A DNA stretch of 64,000 nt from Rhodamnia argentea (taxonomy: Eukaryota; Streptophyta; Magnoliopsida; Myrtales; Myrtaceae). Every line of letters begins with the position of its first letter. Position 1 is the first letter of the stretch. Where the stretch lies: contig NC_063150.1 of assembly GCF_020921035.1 (NCBI RefSeq), positions 31,109,826-31,173,825 of the forward strand, given 5' to 3'. Below the pieces are notes generated by a model. That model did not search any database. It saw only the letters and a program-made list of their open reading frames with translations, and was not told the DNA's origin. Made by a program: the position numbers and the translations under genes. Positions 35,699 to 46,500 of the stretch are shown piece after piece.

Positions 35699-37586
35699 AA
35701 AGAATAACGTATGCAGATCAAGATAAAAGACACCGCAATTTCAAGGGATCGATTAAATCTCTCTCTCTCTCGAGAATGTGTGTGTGTCCAATGGATGATA
35801 TGGGTCGATCATCGCCACGACATCGCACGGTCGTTCGGGTCAATAACTTAGCGCGATGCAATGCCCATTTTGGTGAGTCTGTTGCGTGATGTGGATCGGT
35901 CAACGCCACGACATCGGACCGGACGGCCGTTTCAGTTAATAAATTAGTGCGGTGCCGGTTTTGATGCAATGTTAAGGCAAGTCCACAAAAAAAAAAAAGT
36001 GCAACCTGTGGAATCACGAAAAGGACATGAAACCAACCCTTTGTTATATTATTTGCCTATGAAAGCAATCGAAGAGAAATGGGTCATCCGTCTAAAAGGA
36101 AAACCCACCTCCTTAAGCTATCATCATCATCCATTCAACTGCCGTTCTCGCCTAATCGATCTGCAACATGGTTACAAAGCCTTCTTTAGCCACAAATCTT
36201 TCCGAATTGAAAGCGACCTGGTATCCATAAGATCTCCCGATGTCGATCTCGGTCTCGATGCGGCTTGAAAATTGTTGGTCGGGGGCGGATCTTGTTCTCG
36301 TGCTGTCGAGGAATAGAGGTCCGATCTTATGCTCGTCCCCTCTTTTCCAGTAACTGTAATGTTAGTCAAAAATTTGATCCGCGTATGCTCACGATGTGGC
36401 TACGTACATGCAGGTGCAAGTTAGCACCATACTTGGCTCCTTGTTCGATTCCGACCCAATCATGCTCTTCCCACGCTCAATACCCTTTAGCACGACGACA
36501 CTATGCGTTCGATTGGACTTGTTTGGGAGGCACGCCAAAATGCACCGATGCAGGCCAACGATCCTGAGCTACGTTGTTCATATACTTATCAATTATTCTC
36601 ACGGATGAACGGGTCGACACATTTCCTCACGCCCTCGATTGAGAAAGGTTTTTTCCTTGCACGGTTGATTCCCCGATCGGGTTGAAAATGATATGATGGA
36701 GTCGACGGTAACCATTCGTTTCGACAACACAATTTCTGCGGGGCCTTTCAATTCCAAAAAAGAGGATAGAGCGAGACCTGATTGACTCGGTGATAGCACG
36801 TACCACATGTCGAAATGATGTAGGATGTCCCGAGTGCACTCAAGAGCTTCTCCATTGACCCCCATTTCTTTGCACTGCATATAGAGATAGGCCCGTGACA
36901 TCGGATTTTAGTTTTCCTTTTATGGGCTTTCCTGGCCCATGATGCTCTTCAATTTTGTGATGCTAAAAAATATGACGTAATATATAGGATAGAAGCCATA
37001 AAATAAAAAAAAAATCCCAAACTATGCAATCCGTGACATATTTAACTCAACTTTTTTCGTGACACTAAAAGCCTCAAACTTATATCGGTGTGACGTATTA
37101 TTTTTGACACAAAAAAACCCGAGACTTGTATTGGTGTGATATATTTACCCATACTTATATTTGATGACACGAAAAATTCCAAATTTAGATTAGCGCCATG
37201 CATTTATTCTTTGTCAGGATTTTTTTTTTCCGTTTTTTTTTTCCTTCCTCCTTCGTCTTCATCGCTGCCATCCTCGCCGTCGCCAAATCAAAGAAGAAAA
37301 TGCAAAAAGAAGTTAACAAAAAAAGGGAAAGAGGAAACAAGAACGAAGAAACATACAATAAGTTGATAGTTGCATGTGAATACACCGTCAGTGGCATTTG
37401 CTTTCCGTCGTCCATGTTCGTAGCCACTCTACATAAGATTTTTTAACGGAATTTGGAAGGATAGCGAATGCGTCACATGCGTACAAGTTTAATGTTTATA
37501 ATGTCAAAAAAAAAAATTAAGGTAAGTGTGTCCGCTTAGGTTTATTTATTTATTTATTTTTTCGCCTTTTCCCTTATATATAAAAA
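35699..37586. other. intergenic with degenerate repeats
   Basis: An imperfect ~90-bp tandem repeat lies at about 35795-35965 (GATCATCGCCACGACATCG and GGTCAACGCCACGACATCGG). Half of a family P arm with three units is at about 36995-37200. Overlapping open frames between 35960 and 36900 match nothing I recognise. Confidence 0.45.
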
Positions 37587-37597
37587 TCCTACTCATG

Positions 37598-38566
37598 CTT
37601 TCCTGGAGATTGCTGTTTGCTGATGCGACAGTACGAGTACTTCCGCGAGTTAACTCCGACCATCATCCTCTCTCGATTTCTCCGTCCAGCGAGAGGACTC
37701 CTCAGTTGAACCGGCCCTTTCGTTTCGAAGCAGCTTGGTCAACGCATCCTTCGTTTAATGACTCTGCTCAAATCCATGGGAATGATGCATTGCCGTTTCA
37801 TGTTGCTCTGTCGCAACTCCAGAACAACCTTAAGGAGTGGAATCAACACGTATTTGGCAATATTTTCAGAAGGAAGAAGACATTGTTGACGAGACTTGGA
37901 GTTACACAAAAGGCATTGGAGGTACGTCCAAATCCTTTCTTAGTGAATCTCGAAGGCAAAGTTACAAAAAGAGTTACTCGACGTCTCAGTTCAGGAAGAA
38001 ATCCACTGGTACCAGAAATCAAGGCATAACACCAAGTTTTTCCATGCTACTGCAACCATTCGACGTCGAAGGAATAAAATTGAAGCGCTGCAGAAGTCTA
38101 GTGGAGAATGGGTGTCTAACCAAGAGGAGTTGAAAAGTATGGTTGTGGATTTTTACAGAGATCTCTTCACTGAGAATGACCCAACCCCTGTCGTGCTTTC
38201 ACAACCTCATGGCTTTCAAGTCTTGAATGCTACGCAAGCTTCAGGTCTGGCTAGAACCGTCGACAAGGCAGAAGTCTGCGAAGCAGTATTTGATATGGGT
38301 CCTCATAAAGCACCCGGACCAGATGGATTTCAGGCGGTTTTCTTTCAGCATCAATGGAAGCTAGTGAGTAATTCATTAACCAAGTTTATTATTGATGCCT
38401 GGTCAGGAAATTGTAATTGGGCTGAGATTAACAAAACATTCCTAGTGCTGATTCCGAAAGTGCAGCAACCAGAGACAATCAACAACTTCCGACCAATTAG
38501 TTTGTGTAATGTCACTTGTAAAATTCTCTCAACAGTGATCAACAACTTCCGGCCAATTAGTTGGTG
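37598..38566 (+). pseudogene. LINE endonuclease end, linker and N-terminal RT remnant
   Basis: Reads SDHHPLSISPS (end of the endonuclease domain), then FRFEAAWSTHPSF and LSQLQNNLKEWNQHVFGNIF, the usual linker. A frameshift at about 37990 moves the frame to one with HWYQKSRHNTKFFHATATIR, followed by FYRDLFTEN, the RT motif HKAPGPDGFQAVFFQHQW, and LVLIPKVQQPETINNFRPIS. The frame stops at TGA 38565-38567 after a short repeated segment. The catalytic middle of RT is absent. Confidence 0.88.
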
Positions 38567-38576
38567 AGCTTACAGA

Positions 38577-39871
38577 GGCCTTCTAGCCATCCAGGGGAAT
38601 ACGTCAAGGTGACCCTCTCTCTCCCTAGATCTTTGTACTGCGTATGGAGCGATTATCCCATCTTATCCATGCCGCAGTGAAGTCAAAACGGTGGAAGCCT
38701 TTTTGTTTTGGTCGGAGGGGACCGCGGATATCTCATTTAATGTTCGCAGATGATTTGTTATTATTGGCAGAAGCCTCAACAGCACAGATGCATGTAATCT
38801 TGGAGTTCTTGGATGATTTTTGTCACAGATCAGGCCAGATTGTGAGTAAGCCTAAAATTAAACTTTTCTGCTCAAAGAACACTTCTCTTGGGCTGAAACG
38901 AATCTTAAGCGATATGTCCGACTTTTCAATCTGTTCAGATCTAGGCAAATATCTGGGCGTTCCTTTGATTCATGGATGAACATCTTCAAGGCATTTTCAA
39001 CCATTATTGGAGGAGAAGACATCAAATAGACTTAGTGGCTGGAAGTCTGATAGCCTGTCAATGGCAGGCCGCAGCACGTTAGCTCAATCTGCAATCATGT
39101 CTATCCCTACCTATCATATGCAATGTTCTAAAGTCTCATCCCATGTTTGTCAGCAGATTGAGAAAGGTTGACGTGCTTTCATTTGGGGTGATACGAGAGA
39201 CAAGCGTTGCATACACCTTCTGAATTGGAAGTCTGTTTGTAAGCCTAAAAAATGTGGCGGTCTTGGACTTAGACCTCTTGAAGTTACTAACCAAGGTTTT
39301 TTTTTATGAAACTAGCATGGCGCCTCGAGACACAACCCAACTCTTTATGGACACAGGTTTTGCACACCAAGTATTGTTCCCAACAGAGAAGTACTATTCA
39401 AGCTAAACCTGGTGATTCGATGTTATGGAAAGCAATTGTTAATGCATGGCCGACTTTAGAGGAAGGAGCGGTATGGAGCTTGGGAAATGGAGAACATGTA
39501 AGTTTTTGGAAAGATAGGTGGATTTCAGGGTTAGAGTCACTTTACAACCTAGTTACTTCCCACATACCTCCGTCCGAAATAGACAAAAAAGTTTGTGACC
39601 ATGTGCTGAATGGGACTTGAAATTTTCCACTTATCAAAGGAATCTTATCAGATGATATAATCCTTAGAATTCGGGCTATCAAACCTCGAAGCAATTATGA
39701 TGGGAGAACTACTTTAATGTGGGAAGTCAATAGTAATGGGTCTTTCGGTGTTAAGTCAGCATGTGAACTTATCAATGGATCTGACAACCAAGAAATAGGC
39801 AAGATATGGCCCCTTATATGGAAGTGGAGGAGACCTCAACGTATTAGAACCTTCCTTTGGCTAGCGGCTCA
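38577..39871 (+). pseudogene. LINE RT palm and zf-RVT remnant
   Basis: Starts with IRQGDPLS, an in-frame TAG, then MERLSHLIHAAVKS and the catalytic box LMFADDLLLLAEAS. It continues through KYLGVPLIHG, a stop, LSGWKSDSLSMAGRSTLAQS, IPTYHMQC, GGLGLRPLEVTNQ (with a T-run frameshift near 39300), WRLETQPNSLW, SLGNGEHVSFWKDRWI and IRTFLWLAAHK. It is cut by the solo LTR inserted at 39877. At least three stops and two frameshifts make it inactive. Confidence 0.88.
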
Positions 39872-39876
39872 TAAAC

Positions 39877-41829
39877 TGTAACGACCATACCCCAATCCTC
39901 TTGCTCTGATACCATTTATGTAACGACCGTACCCCAATCCTTCCGCTTTGACACCAACCAACCCAGAGTCGCCATCACTTACCTAAAAATGTCAACAATA
40001 ATGGGGTGAGATAAACTCAGTAAGTCAATTCTCTAAATCGCCGACTAATCGGTTTAACAAGAGGAACGAACCACGGTAAAACGGTAACATCAGAGTTCTA
40101 AATGGTCAAAGCCTTAGCATGCCTCGAGAATTTCACTACATATAATACATGAGAGGACGTGCTACGTCACGTAATATGAGTATGATCGTATGCATATGAA
40201 TGGATTGCTTGTCACCGTAGTGACCCGACCATTTAAGTCAAGAAATGCAATGTCGTCTCGTACCGCCTTCGAGACCGGCCCAGTCACACAGCAGGGTCTT
40301 CCCATACACTCCATGGGGTAAATTTATTCGAGCACGAAGCTCATTGCCACGAACCATGTTGGTTCGGATTTGAGATATGCAAAACCATGCTCATGCACAT
40401 GTTTAATGCGTGCTTTAAACGTTGTCATGCCACACCCATTTCTGCCGTATTCAATTTTCTTCTTGGACTCACAACTCGTTGCACATGTACATTTGACCTT
40501 TAGACTATTCGATTTAGCCATATTTACACCATTAACATTTCCCGGCAAGGCAAGTCACAACTTAAAATATAGTCAACCATGTGCGACACAATGAACAATC
40601 AATGCTAAAGCTCATCGCCTGACTCGGGATTTTATCTACTAGAGTTCCAATTGGGCGCCTAATTCGAGAGTGCTTTTTCTTTCACTCAATGCCCCTTCTC
40701 CACCAATGCCTCTTCTCAACCAATTCAGCATGCGAGGACAAAAACACAAAAGAGCTATATGACAACAACTACAACCGGTGGGTTTCCATTCGGGCACCAG
40801 TACGCAGCACCACTTCCTCCTCCTCCCCCATCGCCATCTTGCCGAAATCTGTGCCACAAACACGCACACCTGAAATCGTGAGAACTCCATCTACTAGGAC
40901 CACCACCTTCGAACCAATACAAAATCTCAGCTTTTCTCATTTTCCTCCTGATACCAAATGCCAAACCTACACCCCGACTCCCTACGGCGATAATCCAAGA
41001 CAGACCCGGTCCTCCACCGTCCCGTAGACACTCGCAGTATCAAAATCGACAACATGCAACACGGGTGAATTCCAGCCAACTATTGCTCACCATCTCACTG
41101 GCTCCAACCCTCATTACACTAACTAGTAAGCTGGTTAGAGAAAGGACTTACCTTAATTCCCTACGCAATCCACTACGAGCCGACGTCAACCACTTGAGAT
41201 TCAATCTCTCCTCTTCGGGTGCTTTGGGTCGAGAGCATTGTGGGCGTGCATAGGGCAGGCGATGGGTTGTGACAAGACGACGGCAACGAAGGGGAAAGTA
41301 AGTTGGAAGGCGGCTCATCGGTCTTGGTCCGTGGCATCGCCGCAAGTAGCTCAAGTGGGGGTGAGCTCGGCTTGAGCGAGAAGAAGGGGAACCAAGAGAG
41401 GAAGTAAAAATAGCGGAATGCACGAGGTGGAGGGGGTTTCTGTTCGTGTGGGGAAGGAGAGAAAGGAAGAAAGTGGGGAAAAAGAAAAATAAAAGGGAAG
41501 GGAGGAGAGAGGAAAAGTTAGTGGACGTTGGGAAAAAAATGTAGGACACGTGGGCTTAAGAGGAGTAACAGTGGCAAGGGAGGTTATTTCCAATAGGCCT
41601 CGCGCTCAAAGCGCGAGCCGGAACCACATCGGGATCGATTTTGTATAGCAATGCTAAATATTTTACTAATGGTCCCTTAAAATTGTCGCGCTTAAGATAT
41701 AGCTTTCAACTAATAATTCATCGTGTCCAATTACATTAATTCCCTAAAATTCGCCCTTTTAACTTTTCGACTCCCAATAAATATTAATTTACTTAATAAA
41801 TAATCCGACAGAAAATTCGAACCGTCACA
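39877..41829. mobile_element. solo LTR of an LTR retrotransposon nested in the LINE
   Basis: Begins TGTAACGACCATACCCC and ends CCGTCACA, i.e. TG...CA. It is flanked by the 5-bp repeat TAAAC at 39872-39876 and 41830-41834. Removing it rejoins the LINE reading AAHK with LTNEPRTSCNLGDNPYC. No gag-pol, primer-binding site or second LTR is present, so recombination between LTRs probably removed the rest. The first ~38 bp are repeated imperfectly at 39919. The TGTAACGACC start is common in Gypsy-type plant LTRs, but the lineage is not proven. Confidence 0.85.
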
Positions 41830-41834
41830 TAAAC

Positions 41835-42752
41835 GCTTATTAACCAATGAACCGAGGACGTCTTGCAATCTGGGAGATAACCCTTATTGTGCGTGATGTG
41901 AGTCTTCACTGGGAACAACTTTGCATGTTTTTTGAGATTGTCCAGTTATTTAGAACATTTGGGTTGATCTTGCCCACAACATCGTCTGGAAGAGTTCTTC
42001 TCAATGAACTTATATCATTGGTTGAAATCCAATTTGGCTGACAAGGGGAGTTTCAACTCTCACTGTGATTGGAGTATTACCTTTGGTGTGAGTATATGAC
42101 TTTTTTGGCAATGGCAAAACAAGTCGATTTTCCAAGAAAGTTTTGTCTTTCCTTCCCACCCTATGCATGTAATTCAATCACATTTGAAGGAAATCACAGC
42201 TTCATCAATGATCAACTTGACTAAAAGTGGATCACGTTCTTCGCCCATTATGGTCGCTTGGGATCCTCCACCATCGGGATGGATTAAACCGAATATCGAT
42301 GGAGCGTTTAAAGGTAATCTTGAACTTGCAAGAGTTGGAGGGTTATTCCGAAATGAAGGGGGTGATTGGCCGGTGGTTTCACCTCATTTCTTGGAATATG
42401 TTCGTCTTCCCAAGCTAAATAATGGGCGCTATGGTGGGGACTTATCATAGCAAAAGAACATACTTTCCGTGAACTCATCGTCGAGATAGACTCTCAAATT
42501 ATCACCGAACTTGTTAATAAAGAGAGTATAGCGGATACCATAGGGCCGGCACTACTTAAAGATATTCGAAGACTCTTGGGATCGCTTTTGGAGTTCAAAA
42601 TTCTTCATATCTTTTGGGAAGGCAATCAACCCGCGGATATGCTTGTAAATCTTGGTGTGGCGAAACGATTACATACCACGTTCTACTTGCAGCCTCTAAG
42701 GGGATTTGTTTTGTTTAGTGATAAAGTTGGGATTGCGGATTTTAGACTATAG
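41835..42752 (+). pseudogene. LINE RNase H remnant
   Basis: After the LTR the zf-RVT end resumes, followed by WDPPPSGWIKPNIDGAFKGN and GGLFRNEGGDW, the typical start of the plant LINE RNase H domain. Later parts shift frame: VEIDSQIITELVNK, LLGSLLEFKILHIFWEGNQP and ADMLVNLG. Several frame changes and stops. Confidence 0.85.
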
Positions 42753-42790
42753 TTCTATTTACCAAAATAAAAATAAAAATTCCTACTCAT

Positions 42791-43587
42791 ATTTCGGTCG
42801 TAGTATAGATCCGCACGGTACATGTCAATAGAATACATCTCGGCCGTCAAAATCATGGAGGTCCCATGTGGGACCCGTGAAAATAAAGGGCCCACATGCA
42901 TCGGGCTCACCTGGCACCGGATTATTTTATGAATTTCTTCGCAGCACAAATGGCGCCACCAGAGGGAGGGAGGGAGCGAAATCGCTCGGCCGTCATCTTG
43001 TGCCCGTTAAAAACAACAGCTCATCGCCATGGCCTTCGTCTCCATTTTAGCTTCCCCTACACTGTCCTCCTTCCGCGCCTTGACGATAGGATCTCCGTGC
43101 TTCTGTTTCCGCTTTAACCGGCGAAAGGCGACAGATCCTCAGATGGTCGATCAGCTCCGCCGCGCCCAGTTTCGATGGAGAATGGAAGATGACCTACGAA
43201 TTCCCCCAAGCGTTCGACGGGATCGACATTGACGCGTGGCTCGTCGCTTCTCTTTCGCCAATTAATTTCCGTCGAGGTGATTAAGAATCTTCGTTCCGTC
43301 GATCGTATTCTTGTCAGAAATCGACACTCGCGTGGTGTACCCCGGACTACGTAGATGAAAATGTGGCTTCCGTTGAACATTACGCTGTTCCTGCTGTTTT
43401 AGCCTTTGGTTTCGAGCTTCCTGACGATTTCTTCCTATTTCTCAACGTTTACAAGTGAGAACGCGGTGTACGAGATGCTGTTTAAGTCTACTGGAGTCAT
43501 TTTATACCTACGTGGTTTGAGTCTTCCTTCCGTGTGACCGATTCATGCTCACTGACTTATACATGTGCGTGCTGATGGATAATGTAG
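42791..43587 (+). other. SCD2 promoter and probable 5' leader
   Basis: No independent gene recognised. The ATG at 43588 follows an AG directly (AATGTAG/ATGG), so a 5'-UTR intron ending at 43587 is possible, with a candidate donor near 43276; the polypyrimidine tract is poor, so this is weak. The frame 43029-43232 overlaps opposite-strand frames and looks like leader sequence. Confidence 0.4.
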
Positions 43588-46500
43588 ATGGATCGGATGA
43601 GACCGTCCTACGTCAGGCAACAGAGCAACCCTGGGACGCCGGGGGGGGGAGCGTCCCCGACTGCATCGCCATTTCACAGACATGCACGGTCAGGCTCCAC
43701 TGGGGGGAATATGAAGAAGGCACAGACAAAAGCCGCCGCCCAGAGGCTGGCCCAGGTGATGGCGCATCAGCTTGGCGACGACGACGACGACGAGGATGAT
43801 GACCTCTCGTATGAATATAATCCGGTCAGTGGCAGTGGAAGCATCGGGCTGGCCGGCGGACGTGCTATACGGCCTCGCTCACCTCTGGTATTCACTTGGT
43901 TGGACTAATTACGTCAATTGGGATTTGATGTTCGTGGTAGTTTTCCAGCCATGTGAGCGCATTCCTTCATTTTTTCCAGATGGTGCTTAGGTCATAAAAT
44001 TAGTCTTGAAAGAAGTCAACTAAGCATATTAAATGAGTTCATCAGAGAAAATGAAGGTGCATCGAATTTGCATAATTTGGAAATCAAGCATACTAATTGC
44101 AGTAATTATATTTGTCACCACAGATAGACCACACCCCATGGTTCCATTTTTCCTTTTTCCGAGTCCCATTGAGTCAAACAAGCGCCCCCGGAATACAAAC
44201 TAGATGGATGTACTGGCTCGCCTATACGGATTATATGTTTCAACATCTCTAGTGTTTATGTTGCGTATTTCAGTGTCATTGCTCACTTTCGACTATTTGT
44301 GATTGGTGCTAGTCAGTTCGTTCCCATCAAGAGCAAGCACATTCAGCACGTTCTTCAGCAATTGGGCGACCTTTGCAACCTATGAACTCTGTCGATCAAC
44401 CATCATTGGCTTGCATATCCACTCCTACTCGGTCATCTCATTCTGCTGCTGCTGAACAATCTCAACCAAGTCGCACAGTGGGGGTTGGCAGGTCGCCTCA
44501 GCAAGTTAACACAGAACAACCATCATTGGCTCGTATATCAACTCCAACTCGATCATTTCCTTCTGCTGCTGCCGAACAATCTCAACCTACTCGTTCCGTG
44601 GTGGTGGGCAGGTTGCCTCAGTCAGCTAACACAGAACAACCATTGTCGGCTCGTATATCAACTCCAACTCAATCATTACATTCTGCTGCTGTGGAACAAT
44701 CTCATCCTACTCGTTCGGTGGTGGTGGGCAGGTCATCTCTGTCAGCTAACCCAGAACAACCTCCATCCGCCCGTTCAACATCAGGTAGCCGTCCATATTT
44801 AGGAGTTAAAACAGTGCCTTTGGTGCCTGCTAGTGTCCCGATATCTCTTAAGCCACCCTCCGCTGCCATTCTGACTGAGACTCCAGTTGAACATCGTAGA
44901 GACAAAAGGTATTACTCAAATCCTTACTAGCAAATTTAGCCACTTAGAAAGCTTTGTTACCACTTTCTTCCTCATTAATTAGAGATCAAACTCGAGGTCA
45001 ACATTAACTTTCTCAAATGTTTTACTGACGCAAAAACTGCTATTTGTTGAGGGTACCCTTGATCAAATACTCTTTCTTTCTTTGTTTCTTTCTTTGGCTT
45101 TTGGAAGCACAGATATTGCAATGTAAGCAACTGCAAATTGGGAAACTAGAAACAACTGCTCTTTGAGATATTTCTCAACTGAGAACAATTTCTGAAATGC
45201 TGGCAAAATGATACCCTAAGCTACATGTTGCCCAATTTGCTGTATTGCTGTAATACTGTTGCTCTGTCTATGTTTGTGCTTTTACTATTTGAAAGGTTCT
45301 TGCGGTACATTTATTAGTAGGTTTTTGGGGACTATTAGGAAGATATTTTTTCTTCATTATTTATCTTGTTTGCATAGGTTATAAGCTAGATGGCTGATTT
45401 CTTTTAGTTTCATCCTATCAGCAGAATGTCTTTGGATTGGGATAATGTGAGCACAAAAGAGACTAGCAGTCAGCGATCTGCTTCTGCTTTACAAGATGAG
45501 GTATGGATGTTTTATGGGTTGCACATAAGTCAAGGCAGAATGCAATTGTTTAACACATCTGGGCTATACTAGAACATCAATATGCTTCTCTGGTTTCTTT
45601 CTCCAGCTTGATATGCTACAAGAAGAGAATGACAGCTTACTTGAAAAGGTAATGCTGCTTCGTCCCTTTCAACCTATCAACTTATGTTTCCAGGATCGAG
45701 TCAGTTAAGGTAATTCAGAGAATAAAGTTAATGAAGATATCACTAGTTAGCAGGCATAATTTCAAGATGATGCAATGCCATTAAGTTCGAAATAACAAAA
45801 TGGTAGATCTATTCATGCAGTATCTTTAACTATAATTTCAGTCATCATCAAGTTTTGTGTTTTAGGACTACGATAAATATCCAGGAGGTTGTAGTTCTGT
45901 TCTTTTATTTTTTATTTTTTATTTCTACTAGCTCCATCTTGATAGTTGATACTTGCTCTTGCCAGCTTCAACTTGCAGAAGAGAGGTGTGACGAAGCAGA
46001 GGCTAAAGCTCAGCAGCTTGAGAAGCAGGTGTGATACTTGCCCACTCTGTTGTGTGTATTGTCAATGACCTCTTGCAGTATCTTATGGCATCTCTCTTCT
46101 CAGATTTCTTCTCTAGGCGAAGGTGTTACTTTGGAAGCTCGTCTTTTGAGCAGGCAAGCTTGTCATTGTCTTCAGAGTTGTTTCTCAATGATGCCAAGCT
46201 TTATGCTTTCTAACAATTTATTCTTGATAGCTCTTCAGAAAGGAAGCAGCCTTGCGGCAAAGGGAGGTCTGTTTTCTACCTTGCATAGCTTTTCAAGCAC
46301 TTATATTTGGTACCTTTTCTTTGTTTTAGGGGGCGCCGCTCCTGAAGATAGATAATATTGCATATTTCCTCATGGATCAATATAGATTTTCCAAGACATG
46401 ATTATGCTTCCTAAAGCACAGAGTTTGTGCCGTCTCAGTGTTATAAAGAGACTCTTTGTCTGTGGGGAAGACATGTAAGGACATAAACATGGATAATGTC

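Larger units (their letters stand above)
37597..42780 (+). mobile_element. 5'-truncated LINE (non-LTR retrotransposon), decayed
   Basis: Flanked by the direct repeat TCCTACTCAT at 37587-37596 and 42781-42790, read as the target-site duplication; the 3' end is A-rich (AAAATAAAAATAAAAA). Remnants in order are the last part of the endonuclease, the linker, reverse transcriptase, zf-RVT and RNase H. It lacks most of the endonuclease, so it is 5'-truncated. It carries stops, frameshifts, an internal RT deletion and a nested solo LTR (39877-41829). Without the LTR it is about 3.2 kb. Coding segments are listed separately. Confidence 0.92.

Noticed and set aside
39877..41829. Complete LTR retrotransposon
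   Set aside because: No second LTR, gag-pol or primer-binding site is present between TG and CA ends; a solo LTR explains it.
44485..44802. Second plus-strand frame across the SCD2 repeat
   Set aside because: The 120-bp repeat keeps other frames open by chance; only the frame joined to SCD2 exons 1 and 3 gives the family protein.
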